Source of the DNA: Clostridium sp. CX1
GTDB taxonomy: Bacteria; Bacillota; Clostridia; Clostridiales; Clostridiaceae
Direction: 5' to 3'
Length of the DNA: 64,000 nt
Assembly: GCF_025398335.1 (NCBI RefSeq)
Contig: NZ_JAODOO010000017.1
Coordinates: forward strand, 1 to 64,000
Part shown: positions 53,629 through 62,595 of the stretch, piece after piece
How positions within the stretch are numbered: position 1 is the stretch's first letter
Layout: every line of letters starts with the position of its first letter
Notes under the pieces: model-generated
Databases searched by the model: none
What the model was told of the DNA's origin: nothing
What the model saw: the letters and a program-made list of their open reading frames with translations, nothing else
Translations under genes and position numbers: made by a program

Positions 53629-54675
53629 TTATGCTTTTACATTAACCGGTGTATTAGTATTTGTGTTGCTATTTGAATTTGTCTTAGCCTTCTTTTGAGC
53701 CTGAGTTCTTAAAACATCCACATAAACAGCACCAATTATAACTAATCCTATAGCAACAGTCTGTACGTCTGCTGGTACTCCTAGAAGATTCAGTCCATTT
53801 CTAAGTACAGCCATAATCATAGAACCTATTAGTGTACCCCATACTGTACCGGAACCACCCATGAAGGAAGCCCCTCCTATGATACAGGCTGCAATAGCAT
53901 CCGCATCATAGTTTAATCCTGCCAGCGGAAAAGCAGCGTTAACTCTTCCTACTAAAACTATTCCACAAAGGGCTGCCATAAAACCGCTTAGAGAATAGAC
54001 TAGAACTAGAGTTTTTGATACATTAACTCCTGATAACTTTGCAGCTTCTGGATTACCTCCAACTGCATATATATATCTTCCTTGAGCAGTTCTATTCAAA
54101 AATATGTGAAATATAGCGTATACAGCTATAACTAATATAAAACTAACTGGAATTAGACCTATTTTCTCTGAACCTAAGAATTGAACAGATTTAGAAAAAC
54201 CTGATATCGGTGATGCTCCTGTAACTATAAGTGCCAAGCCTGCTGCCACATTTTTCATAGCTAATGTAGATATAAATGGATGAGGTAATTTCAATTTTGT
54301 AAGCAGTATCCCATTGATAAACCCTAGAAAAGAGCCAACTACTAGACATAGTATAATTGCCATCATAGCATTAAGGTGCCATTTTGTTATTGCTACTGCC
54401 ATTACGCAAATAGATAAAGCTAATACAGAACCAACAGACAAGTCTATCCCTGCTGTTAATATAGTTAACAGCATACCTACTGAGATTAAACTATTTAGTG
54501 CTGATTGATTTGCTATGTTCATGATATTTTTAAAAGTTAAAAATTGATCTGAAGCAAAAGTTAAAATAACACAGAGCAATAGTAATCCTAGTAAAGACCC
54601 AAATTTAGATAAAATTGCTCTTAAGGATTTATCTTCTGATACGTTAAACCTATCCTTTTTTCTCTCTTGTTCCAT
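53629..54675 (-). CDS. Sugar ABC transporter permease (RbsC type), predicted inositol importer
   Basis: A 348-residue permease with 8-10 transmembrane helices. Family motifs: TILTAGIDLSVGSVLALS (about 69-86), PHPFISTLAMKNVAAGLALIVTG, GGNPEAAKLSGVNVSKTLVLVYSLSG (coupling loop, about 205-230) and ACIIGGASFMGGSGTVWGTLIG. The C terminus is Asn/Thr-rich. Its start is 3 bp after the ATPase gene. Placement at the head of the iol operon implies myo-inositol or a related cyclitol as substrate. Confidence 0.9.
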   Translation of the reverse strand: MEQERKKDRFNVSEDKSLRAILSKFGSLLGLLLLCVILTFASDQFLTFKNIMNIANQSALNSLISVGMLLTILTAGIDLSVGSVLALSICVMAVAITKWHLNAMMAIILCLVVGSFLGFINGILLTKLKLPHPFISTLAMKNVAAGLALIVTGASPISGFSKSVQFLGSEKIGLIPVSFILVIAVYAIFHIFLNRTAQGRYIYAVGGNPEAAKLSGVNVSKTLVLVYSLSGFMAALCGIVLVGRVNAAFPLAGLNYDADAIAACIIGGASFMGGSGTVWGTLIGSMIMAVLRNGLNLLGVPADVQTVAIGLVIIGAVYVDVLRTQAQKKAKTNSNSNTNTNTPVNVKA

Positions 54676-54678
54676 TAC

Positions 54679-56175
54679 TTACACCCCCCCTGAAGCTGCT
54701 TTCATAATATTTTCTTGGTTTGCATTTTCTCTAGCAAATTCTCCAGTAATCCTTCCCTCATGCATAACAATAACTCTATCACTCATGCCTAGTATCTCTG
54801 GCATTTCAGAAGATATCATTATTATTGCTGCACCATTAGAGACTAGCTCATTCATAACGTTGTAAACCTCTACCTTTGCCCCTACATCTATTCCTCTAGT
54901 AGGCTCATCAAAGATAAATATGTCTGCCTTTGTATTCAGCCACTTTGCTATAACAACCTTTTGCTGGTTTCCTCCACTTAACTGTCTTACTATAAACTTT
55001 TCTGACGGAGGATTTATATTTAGCTTTTTGATATTTTCTTTACATCTTTCTTTAGACTTTTTCATGTTCAATAGAAACCTAGATTTTATTTTATCGTATG
55101 AAGAAATGTTCATATTGAAGGAAACAGTATTGCCAAGAATCAAACCTTGTCCCTTTCTGTCCTCCGTAAGAAATGCAATTCCTGATTTCATAGCATCCTC
55201 AGGAGACTTTATTCTTACTTTTCTACCATGAATATATACGTCACCTGAGTTTATCCGGTCTGCACCAAATATTGCTCTAGCAACCTCTGTTCTTCCTGCC
55301 CCTACAAGTCCTGCTAGACCTAAAATTTCCCCTCTTCTAACACTAAAGCTTATGCTCTCAAATACTCCTGTACTTTTCAAATTTTCAACTCTTAAAACTT
55401 CTTCTCCTAAGGTTGTGTTCACCTTTGGAAATTGATGCTCTAAATTTCTTCCAACCATTAGCTTAATTAACTCATCAGTAGTAACCTCACCAATAGGAAG
55501 AGTCTTTACCTTTTCTCCATCTCTCATTACGGTAACTCTATCGCATATCTCCATTATTTCATCAAGTCTATGGGATATAAATATTATAGCTATACCTTTA
55601 CTTTTTAAATTTTTTACAGTTCTTAACAACTCTCTTACCTCTCTGTTACTTAAACTGGAGGTAGGCTCATCCATTATAAGAAGTTTTGTTTTAACACTAA
55701 GGGCTTTAGCAATTTCCACCATTTGCTGCTTTCCCATTCCCAATCTATCTATACCTATTCTAGGATCAATCTCCTGACCTAATTCTCTCAATAATTCTGA
55801 GGATCTTTTCCTCATTTCTTTTATATTAAGCAATCCAGATCTACCATTATTCTTTAACTCTCTACCTAGAAATACGTTCTCTGCCACAGTAAGCTGTTTA
55901 ACAATATTTAATTCTTGATAAATAGCTGTTATACCTAATTCCATGGCATGCTTAGGTCCATTAATTTTAGTTTCTTTTCCCTCTATTAATATCTGTCCTT
56001 CATCATTTTTATGAGCTCCTGTTAAAATTTTAATTAATGTAGATTTACCTGCACCATTTTCCCCAACTAGTCCTAGTACCTCTCCTGGATATACATCTAA
56101 GTCTATGTCATTTAAGGCCCGTACTCCCGGAAAAATCTTAGAAACACCTTTTAGCTCAATAAACGGTTTTTCCAT
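54679..56175 (-). CDS. Sugar ABC transporter ATP-binding protein (RbsA type, two ATPase domains)
   Basis: A 498-residue duplicated ATPase. The first domain has Walker A GENGAGKST (about 37-45), signature LGMGKQQMVEIAKAL and Walker B LLIMDEPTSSLS. The second has the degenerate Walker A region GLVGAGRTE (about 290-298), signature LSGGNQQKVVIAKWL and Walker B IFIFDEPTRGID. This is the usual carbohydrate uptake CUT2 layout. GAGGTGG precedes ATG. Works with the permease and the binding lipoprotein; inositol is the probable cargo from context. Confidence 0.92.
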   Translation of the reverse strand: MEKPFIELKGVSKIFPGVRALNDIDLDVYPGEVLGLVGENGAGKSTLIKILTGAHKNDEGQILIEGKETKINGPKHAMELGITAIYQELNIVKQLTVAENVFLGRELKNNGRSGLLNIKEMRKRSSELLRELGQEIDPRIGIDRLGMGKQQMVEIAKALSVKTKLLIMDEPTSSLSNREVRELLRTVKNLKSKGIAIIFISHRLDEIMEICDRVTVMRDGEKVKTLPIGEVTTDELIKLMVGRNLEHQFPKVNTTLGEEVLRVENLKSTGVFESISFSVRRGEILGLAGLVGAGRTEVARAIFGADRINSGDVYIHGRKVRIKSPEDAMKSGIAFLTEDRKGQGLILGNTVSFNMNISSYDKIKSRFLLNMKKSKERCKENIKKLNINPPSEKFIVRQLSGGNQQKVVIAKWLNTKADIFIFDEPTRGIDVGAKVEVYNVMNELVSNGAAIIMISSEMPEILGMSDRVIVMHEGRITGEFARENANQENIMKAASGGV

Positions 56176-56217
56176 TATTCAAACCACCTCAATTTTTGTA
56201 AGCTATAAAACTTATTT

Positions 56218-56291
56218 GATGGGCCCAACATAGTATTTTGATGCAATTTCATTTTGTAACTCCGTTGGAGTTTTTACTAGTTGGGCTCATC
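56218..56291 (-). other. Long stem-loop between binding-protein and ATPase genes
   Basis: GATGGGCCCAACATAGTA (56218-56235) pairs with 56275-56291 (one mismatch, one bulge); inside it AACTCC-GTT-GGAGTT (56258-56272) forms a second hairpin. There is no T-run after it on the minus strand, so it is more likely an mRNA-stabilising or processing element that keeps the binding-protein message abundant relative to the rest of the operon. Confidence 0.65.
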
Positions 56292-56343
56292 TTTCAATTT
56301 AATTGCTTTGCTTTATAAAAGCTATAATATGGCTATATTATTC

Positions 56344-57333
56344 TTATTTTTTCAAAATCTTATCTAAGTCTGCTTGAGCTTGGTCTACGTTTTCCTTTGA
56401 TATTACACTTGTTCCAGTATCAACTCTAACATCAACCTTTTCACCCTTTGCAGCCTTAACTGCAGTTTCAACACCTAGTTTTCCTATATTGTATGGACTT
56501 TGTGCAACTGATGCTGTAAGTTCTCCTGCTTTTATTGATTTTAAAGCATCTGGAGAACCGTCAAATCCTACTACAGCTACGTTAGCTTTATTAGCTTGCT
56601 TAAGAGCTCTTTCAGCACCTAAAGCCATCTCGTCATTTGAACAGAAAACGCCTTTTACATTAGGATGAGTTTGTAATAAGTTTTCCATTACGGACATAGC
56701 TTTGTTTCTATCACTATTTGCAGGTTGTACTTCTACTACTTTTACTCCAGCAGCTTCAAGTTCTGTCTTGGCACCGTTTACACGTTCATCATGAGTTGCA
56801 TCACCTAATGCTCCCCTTATAATAACTACTTCTGCTCCCTTTCCAATTTTATCAGCTAAGAATTTACCACCAAGTTTACCACCAGCTAAGTTTCCTGTTC
56901 CTACAAAAGATTTCTTCTTATCCCACTTTGCGTCAGTATCTATAAGTACAACAGGGATTTTAGCCTCATCAGCCTTATCAAAGGTAGCTAATGCTGCACT
57001 TGGTTGAGATGGTGCTACTACCAATACGGATACTTTTTTAGTTATTTGGTCTTCCATAATAGATGTTTGTCCTGCTATATCCGTTTCATCATTTGGACCA
57101 AGCACCTTTACTTCTACTCCTAAAGCCTTACCAGCATCCATTGCTCCAGCCTGAACTATTTTCCAGTAGTCACTATTTAACGCTTTTAATACAACTGCTA
57201 CATTAGTCTTTCCATCCTTACTGCCTGATGTCTGCTGACTGTTATCTGCTGCCTTATTTCCACAACCAGCAAAAGTTGATGATAATACCGCTGTAATAGC
57301 AAGTATTCCTAAAATTTTTCCATACCTCTTCAT
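56344..57333 (-). CDS. Sugar-binding lipoprotein (RbsB type), predicted inositol binding protein
   Basis: A 329-residue periplasmic-binding-protein-like lipoprotein. The signal peptide ends in the lipobox FAGC (Cys about 24). The type I binding fold begins NVAVVLKALNSDYWKIVQAGAMDAGKALG in pieces (about 45-73), with hinge-region motifs VLVVAPSQPSAAL, VVLIDTDAKWD, VEVQPANSDRNKAMSVMENLL and FCSNDEMALGA. First gene of the 12-gene inositol cluster; AAGGGGG lies before ATG. It resembles ribose/inositol binding proteins; context points to inositol. Confidence 0.9.
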   Translation of the reverse strand: MKRYGKILGILAITAVLSSTFAGCGNKAADNSQQTSGSKDGKTNVAVVLKALNSDYWKIVQAGAMDAGKALGVEVKVLGPNDETDIAGQTSIMEDQITKKVSVLVVAPSQPSAALATFDKADEAKIPVVLIDTDAKWDKKKSFVGTGNLAGGKLGGKFLADKIGKGAEVVIIRGALGDATHDERVNGAKTELEAAGVKVVEVQPANSDRNKAMSVMENLLQTHPNVKGVFCSNDEMALGAERALKQANKANVAVVGFDGSPDALKSIKAGELTASVAQSPYNIGKLGVETAVKAAKGEKVDVRVDTGTSVISKENVDQAQADLDKILKK

Positions 57334-57783
57334 TAAAATTCCCCCTTATTTAATTAAGTTTCAATTTATAAATGCAATTTATAAGCTGTACTACCCTCCT
57401 CCTATCGAAACTATATATTAATTTATGTGAAAGATATTTAGTACAACCGTAGAAAAACGCCATTTTTTCCCTCTGCATGTTTATAATAATTCATTTTTTT
57501 AAAGCTTCAAACTTTTACTTTTAATTTTTTCTTTGTTTTTTGAATAAAATAATAATACAAATACCGTTCCATTATTTAACTTTTCTGATATAATTATTCT
57601 ATCAATGTATAGTTTATTATTATTACTTTTATTTTTGAGACAGACATTCTTTAACTTTCCCAATTACTATGTACATAGATATAAATCTATTACTTTTATT
57701 TATGACTTTTTATTTAAAAATGAATAGGGTATGTCTATAAATTAGTCCTAAATATAAATAATACTTAGGAAAGGAAAGAGATA
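57334..57783. other. Divergent regulatory region between inositol operon and AraC-type regulator
   Basis: This 450-bp AT-rich region must contain the operon promoter (minus) and the regulator promoter (plus). On the plus strand an extended -10, TGATATAAT (57596-57604), is the best candidate for the regulator. For the operon, TATAA sequences near 57500-57510 are candidates, without a convincing -35. A TCCTAA/TTAGGA hairpin lies just before the regulator RBS (about 57747-57769). I did not find a clear AraC direct repeat or CcpA cre site. Confidence 0.45.
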
Positions 57784-60126
57784 ATGAAAGGTTTTTTAAT
57801 AAATAAAAAGATTAATTTAAAAAGTACCTTTATAAAACTAATCCTATCTTACATAATACTTACTTCGCTGATACTTTCTATAACAACCACAGTTCTATAT
57901 AATAGCTATAAAAATCAACTAATAGAAAACTCCATAGGAAGTTCTGAAAAAACACTAAATCAAGCTATTTATTATACAGACTACATATTAAATTGGTCCA
58001 AGCTGTTTTTATATCAGTTATACCTAAACGAAGATATATATAGCCTAATGTATTACGGTAAAAATAATTATTATAGTTCCAACGAAAATTCGAAGATACT
58101 TCAATTGAATTTTCCTTTACCATCTATTCATTCAGTCTATGTCTACAATAATAATAGTGGAAAGGTCTATAGCTCTATAAGTGAAACTGTAGACATCAAC
58201 AACTTTTATGATAAGGGTCTTTTACCCCTTATCAGTGATTCTCCTGACGGCTTTAGTACAGGTTTAACTCCAAGAAAAGTAAGCTTTTTATCTAAGGACA
58301 ACTTGAAATATGATAGAAATATTCTTTCTATCACATTTTCTAATACTAAGAATTCTAAAAATAACTTGCCGGATGGAGCTATAATTTTAAATTTATCTGT
58401 AGATGAAATTGAAAAATACTTTAAAACTATTTCTAAGGATAAGTGTGATATATTCGCTATTGATAACACTGGAAATATAATTTTCCACTCAAATTCAAGT
58501 ATGTTTCTTAAAAATGTTTCATCCCTTGAATACGTAAAAACTATACTTAATGAACATAATTCTAAAGGTAGTTTTTTATCAGACATAAATGGTGAGCCTT
58601 GTGTAATATCTTATAATTCTTCAGATAAACTTGGTTTAAAGCTTATAGCAGTAGCTCCATATCATACGTTACTAGGAAGTATGGAGGAAATGAATCATCT
58701 AATGTTAATAATCTTTATAAGCTTGCTTTTTATAGGTATTATAGTTTCCTACTTCATATCTAAAAAAATATATTCGCCTATAGGGAGAATTGTAAAAGAT
58801 GTTGAAAATAAAATTATAAAACATAATCTGATAGGCGAAATACAATCAAATGAATTCGATTTTTTATCTTTAGCTATAGATTCAGTATTTAATGAGAATA
58901 TTTCCTTAAAAAAACTTTCCTTTGAGGATAGAAAATTTTTAAGAAATCGGTTAATAGAAAGTCTCTTACTAAATAATTTAACAAATTTCAAAGACATAAA
59001 AGAAAGGTTAGATGAATTAAGTATTAAAGTATCAGAAGGAACTAATTTAGTTATCTTATTTAAGATTGATCAAATTTCTGAGTTTTACTCTAAATATTCC
59101 CATGAAGACAGAAAACTTCTAAGGTTTGGAATATGCAACATATGTCAGGATGTTTCTTCAAAGGCTTATAATAGTGAATGTATATCCATAGGTAAAAAAC
59201 ATATTTCTCTTATTTTAAACACATCAGACAGAGGAAGTCTTGACAATTTAGACTTAGTTGAAAATCTTATAAAAGAAATTCAGAACTACGTTATGTTGTT
59301 TTATAATATTTCTCTATCTGCTGCTATAGGATGTTGTGCTGATAATTTATACAAAATATCTACTTCTTATGAAGTTGCTATGAACTATTTAAATTACACA
59401 TTAAAATTTGGCTCAGGCTCTATATTAAATTATGATAAAATCATCCTAAACTTAAATAGTGAGTATCAGTATCCAGATGAGATTGAAAACGCTTTATTTA
59501 GTGCAGTTAAGCTAGCAAATATAAAAAACATGGAAAAGGAACTGGACAGAATACTAGAAAAAATAAGTTCTTACTCTTACAGCAATATGCTCCTTGGAAT
59601 ATCTCAATTAGCATTACATTCAAAAAAACTAATTGATACTTTGTACAACATTAATAATGAGAGTTCAAACATTAACCTTAAAAGTTTCTTAAACAATTTA
59701 GATAAACTAGAAACCTTTACCGAGGTAAAAAGCTGGTTTATTGATTTATATACAAGTTCTATTACTCAATTAGATGAGAAAAAATCAAACAAAAAAAATG
59801 ATATTATAAAAAATACCATAGCTTATATAAACGAAAATTATAATAACCCAAATTTATCTGTAGATATTATATCCGACTATGTAAATATCTCATCTAGCTA
59901 TCTAAGAGCAATATTTAAGACTACAGAGAATAAATCTTTATCTACTTATATATCTGAGTTGAGATTTAACAAGGCAAAGGTTTTACTTGAAACAACTAGC
60001 CTAACAGTTTCTGAAATATCTACTGAAGTTGGTTTTAGTAATAGTAATTATTTTTATACTGCATTTAAGAAAAAATATGGTATTTCGCCTAATCAGTATA
60101 GAAACACCTTCAAAATCCGGGGCTAG
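57784..60126 (+). CDS. Membrane-bound AraC-family regulator with extracytoplasmic sensor domain
   Basis: A 780-residue one-component regulator. A transmembrane helix (about 17-38), an extracytoplasmic Cache-like sensor (about 39-300), a second transmembrane helix (about 303-325), a cytoplasmic linker (about 330-670) and a C-terminal AraC/XylS DNA-binding domain (about 680-778): LSVDIISDYVNISSSYLRAIFK (first HTH) and TVSEISTEVGFSNSNYFYTAFKKKYGISPNQYR (second HTH and family signature). It diverges from the inositol operon and so probably senses inositol, or the loaded binding protein, outside the cell and activates the operon. This is unlike the DeoR-type IolR of Bacillus. AAAGGAAAG precedes the ATG. 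Confidence 0.88.
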   Translation: MKGFLINKKINLKSTFIKLILSYIILTSLILSITTTVLYNSYKNQLIENSIGSSEKTLNQAIYYTDYILNWSKLFLYQLYLNEDIYSLMYYGKNNYYSSNENSKILQLNFPLPSIHSVYVYNNNSGKVYSSISETVDINNFYDKGLLPLISDSPDGFSTGLTPRKVSFLSKDNLKYDRNILSITFSNTKNSKNNLPDGAIILNLSVDEIEKYFKTISKDKCDIFAIDNTGNIIFHSNSSMFLKNVSSLEYVKTILNEHNSKGSFLSDINGEPCVISYNSSDKLGLKLIAVAPYHTLLGSMEEMNHLMLIIFISLLFIGIIVSYFISKKIYSPIGRIVKDVENKIIKHNLIGEIQSNEFDFLSLAIDSVFNENISLKKLSFEDRKFLRNRLIESLLLNNLTNFKDIKERLDELSIKVSEGTNLVILFKIDQISEFYSKYSHEDRKLLRFGICNICQDVSSKAYNSECISIGKKHISLILNTSDRGSLDNLDLVENLIKEIQNYVMLFYNISLSAAIGCCADNLYKISTSYEVAMNYLNYTLKFGSGSILNYDKIILNLNSEYQYPDEIENALFSAVKLANIKNMEKELDRILEKISSYSYSNMLLGISQLALHSKKLIDTLYNINNESSNINLKSFLNNLDKLETFTEVKSWFIDLYTSSITQLDEKKSNKKNDIIKNTIAYINENYNNPNLSVDIISDYVNISSSYLRAIFKTTENKSLSTYISELRFNKAKVLLETTSLTVSEISTEVGFSNSNYFYTAFKKKYGISPNQYRNTFKIRG

Positions 60127-60220
60127 AAAACTTTTCGCACTAGCCATTTATTATATGTTATTTTTTCATTAATAATAAATAAAGGGTATATAGAACTTTT
60201 ATACTATGGAGGGATAGTAA

Positions 60221-61183
60221 TTGAAAACTATAGGAGTTTTAACAAGTGGTGGAGATGCACCAGGAATGAATGCGGCTATAAGAGCCGTTGTAAAAGCTGC
60301 AGCTTACAATAACATTAAGGTAATAGGTATAGAAAGGGGTTATAAGGGATTAATTAATGGGGAATTTAAACATTTAACTCCTTCAGTAGTTGAGGATATT
60401 ATTGATAAAGGAGGAACTATCCTCAAAACGGCAAGGTCCCAGGAGTTTATGACAGATGACGGCCAAAAAAAGGCACTAAATGTTTTAGATATACTTGGAA
60501 TAGAAGGTTTGATAGTTATAGGGGGCGAAGGCTCCTTCAAAGGCGCGTCAAAATTAAACAGATTAGGCGTTAAAATAGTAGCTATACCTGCAACAATAGA
60601 TAACGACTTAGGTTATACAGACTATTCAATTGGTTTTGATACCACATTAAATATAGTTATAGACTGTATAAGTAAAGTACGAGATACTACTATCTCCCAT
60701 GAAAAGGCTACTATTATTGAAGTTATGGGAAGATATTGCGGAGATATAGCCCTATATGCTGGGATAGCAGGAGGCGCTAAAATTACACTTATACCAGAAA
60801 AGGGAATAGAAGTTAACTCAGTTTGCCAAAAACTCCTTGAGGATAAAGCTAAGGGAAATCTAAATAATATTATTATACTAGCTGAAAATTTGTATGATCC
60901 ATTGCAACTAAAAAAAGAGATAGAGGAAAAAACAGGAATTAATACAAGAGTTACAATGCTCGGCTTTATACAAAGGGGTGGTAGCCCTTCTGCCTTTGAT
61001 AGAATACTTGCTAGTAGAATGGGTGCAAAATCCATAACTTTATTAGTAAAAGAGAGCACCTCAAAGGCAATTGGTATCAGAGGAAATTTCATGATTGATG
61101 TAGATATTGATGATGCTATAGCTTCCAAAAAAGAATTAAATGTTGAGTGCTATGAACTTTTAAAGGAATTCTCTATAATTTAA
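60221..61183 (+). CDS. pfkA: 6-phosphofructokinase family protein with D103E substitution
   Basis: A 320-residue ATP-type phosphofructokinase by pattern: GVLTSGGDAPGMNAAIR (5-21), TARSQEF (R72), GGEGSFKGA (101-109), TIDNDLGYTDYSIGFDT (125-141, catalytic D127), MGRYCGDIAL and LGFIQRGGSPSAFDR. Gly104 is the mark of ATP use, but the usual GGDGS reads GGEGS, so the Mg-ATP-contacting Asp103 is Glu. It may be a second PFK with altered properties, for example for sedoheptulose 7-phosphate; this is inference. TTG start with GGAGGG upstream. It follows the AraC-type regulator by 95 bp without a clear terminator. Confidence 0.88.
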   Translation: MKTIGVLTSGGDAPGMNAAIRAVVKAAAYNNIKVIGIERGYKGLINGEFKHLTPSVVEDIIDKGGTILKTARSQEFMTDDGQKKALNVLDILGIEGLIVIGGEGSFKGASKLNRLGVKIVAIPATIDNDLGYTDYSIGFDTTLNIVIDCISKVRDTTISHEKATIIEVMGRYCGDIALYAGIAGGAKITLIPEKGIEVNSVCQKLLEDKAKGNLNNIIILAENLYDPLQLKKEIEEKTGINTRVTMLGFIQRGGSPSAFDRILASRMGAKSITLLVKESTSKAIGIRGNFMIDVDIDDAIASKKELNVECYELLKEFSII

Positions 61184-61195
61184 GATTTTTAATAG

Positions 61196-61242
61196 TAAAA
61201 AAAGCTGTAAGAAGAAATCTATCTAGATTATCTTCTTACAGC
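61196..61242 (-). terminator. Terminator of the amino-acid permease gene
   Basis: Perfect 12-bp arms GCTGTAAGAAGA (61204-61215) and 61231-61242; on the minus strand seven T follow. No T-run on the plus strand, so pfkA termination here is less certain. Confidence 0.85.
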
Positions 61243-61257
61243 CTCACTTATCTAAAA

Positions 61258-62595
61258 TTAAGCTATATCTTCATCAGACTTTATAAACTTATCTTTTCTT
61301 GATTTATAAACTGGGTATCCTATTAAAGTAGCTACAAGTCCTAATCCTGCATTCATAGGTTGAGTGAATAGAGTGTTTAATATTATATATAAACCTCCTA
61401 TTATAGCTATAGCTGGTATTACAGGATATAGAGGAACTTTATATGGTCTGTGTAATTCTGGTCTGTTCTTTCTAAGAGTAAATACAGCACAGAATGTCAT
61501 AACATAGAATATCCAAATTACGAATATTAATAAGTCTGTTAACTGGTCAAACTTACCTGAGAATATTAATAGTATTGAGATAACACCTATTAATATACCA
61601 CTGTTTATTGGAGTTTTGAAAGTTGGGTGTAATTTTCCTAACCAGTTACTGAATGGTAGTTTATTTTCAACTGCCATAGCATATGGAATTCTCATTCCTG
61701 TCATTATATATCCGTTTAATGATCCAAATATTGAGATTAGAATACCTATAGTAATAATCTTTCCACCACCTGGTCCGAATATTACTGATGCTACGTCTGC
61801 AGCTGGTGTCTTAGTTGCAGCTAGTGTTGTTGCTGGTAATACGAATAGATAAGCAACGTTTATTAATAGGTAAATTGCCATAACTACTGATATACCACCA
61901 ATGATTGCCTTAGGTAAATCTTTACCTGGGTTTTTCATTTCTCCTGCTATAGCTCCAACGTTTATCCATCCATCATAAGCGAACATTGTAGCTACAAGTG
62001 CTGATCCAAGACTTGTACCTATCGGATGATCAGCAGCAGTCATTGGGAATAATCTTACTACTCCACCATCACCTTTTGTTAAACCAACTAATATTATTGC
62101 AAATAAAGGTACTAACTTAGCAACAGTTGCAACAGTTTGGATAGCTCCACCTGTTTTTGATCCTAATGAGTTCATGCATATTAAGAATATAGTAGTTATA
62201 ATTGCTATTGGAATTATCATTCCGTCGCCTAATGCTAATAATGAAACTGCTTGTGTTGCAAATATTATTCCAAGAGCTGCGATATTTGCTGGGAAATATA
62301 TTACTGTCTGAGCCCAACCTAAAAGATATCCCCAAACATCTCCGTATGTCTCATTTAAGTAAGCTACCATACCACCTGTTTTTGGAATTGCAGCAGATAC
62401 TTCAGCTGCTGTAAGTCCACCAGCTACGGATATTATTCCGCCTAGAACCCACGCCATCATACCTAGTCCTGGTGCGCCTGTCGCAGTAAATACAGCTGTA
62501 GGCTTAAAGAATACTCCTCCACCTATAACCATACCGATAACGATTGCAAGGGCGGGTACGAGACCGATTTCTTTTTTTAATTCATTTTTGCTCAT
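61258..62595 (-). CDS. APC-family amino acid permease (SteT-like)
   Basis: A 445-residue transporter with about twelve transmembrane helices. The APC signature near the N terminus (LVPALAIVIGMVIGGGVFFKPTAVF in pieces, about 11-35) carries the GxGxF-like unwound helix that contacts the amino-acid carboxylate; GWINVGAIAGEMKNPGKDLPKAI (about 210-232) is the conserved central loop. Similar proteins are serine/threonine exchangers in Bacillus, but the substrate cannot be read from sequence. ATG 62595 is the first Met that begins a transporter-like N terminus; GGGAGG lies about 11 nt upstream. The ORF's upstream 22 residues have no such support. Confidence 0.87.
   Translation of the reverse strand: MSKNELKKEIGLVPALAIVIGMVIGGGVFFKPTAVFTATGAPGLGMMAWVLGGIISVAGGLTAAEVSAAIPKTGGMVAYLNETYGDVWGYLLGWAQTVIYFPANIAALGIIFATQAVSLLALGDGMIIPIAIITTIFLICMNSLGSKTGGAIQTVATVAKLVPLFAIILVGLTKGDGGVVRLFPMTAADHPIGTSLGSALVATMFAYDGWINVGAIAGEMKNPGKDLPKAIIGGISVVMAIYLLINVAYLFVLPATTLAATKTPAADVASVIFGPGGGKIITIGILISIFGSLNGYIMTGMRIPYAMAVENKLPFSNWLGKLHPTFKTPINSGILIGVISILLIFSGKFDQLTDLLIFVIWIFYVMTFCAVFTLRKNRPELHRPYKVPLYPVIPAIAIIGGLYIILNTLFTQPMNAGLGLVATLIGYPVYKSRKDKFIKSDEDIA

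Noticed and set aside
58206-58586. 126-codon frame on the minus strand
   Set aside because: Antisense to the AraC-type regulator; no RBS and no recognisable domain.
60622-61128. 168-codon frame on the minus strand
   Set aside because: Complete antisense of the clear pfkA gene, no RBS, Ser/Pro/Ile-rich shadow composition.
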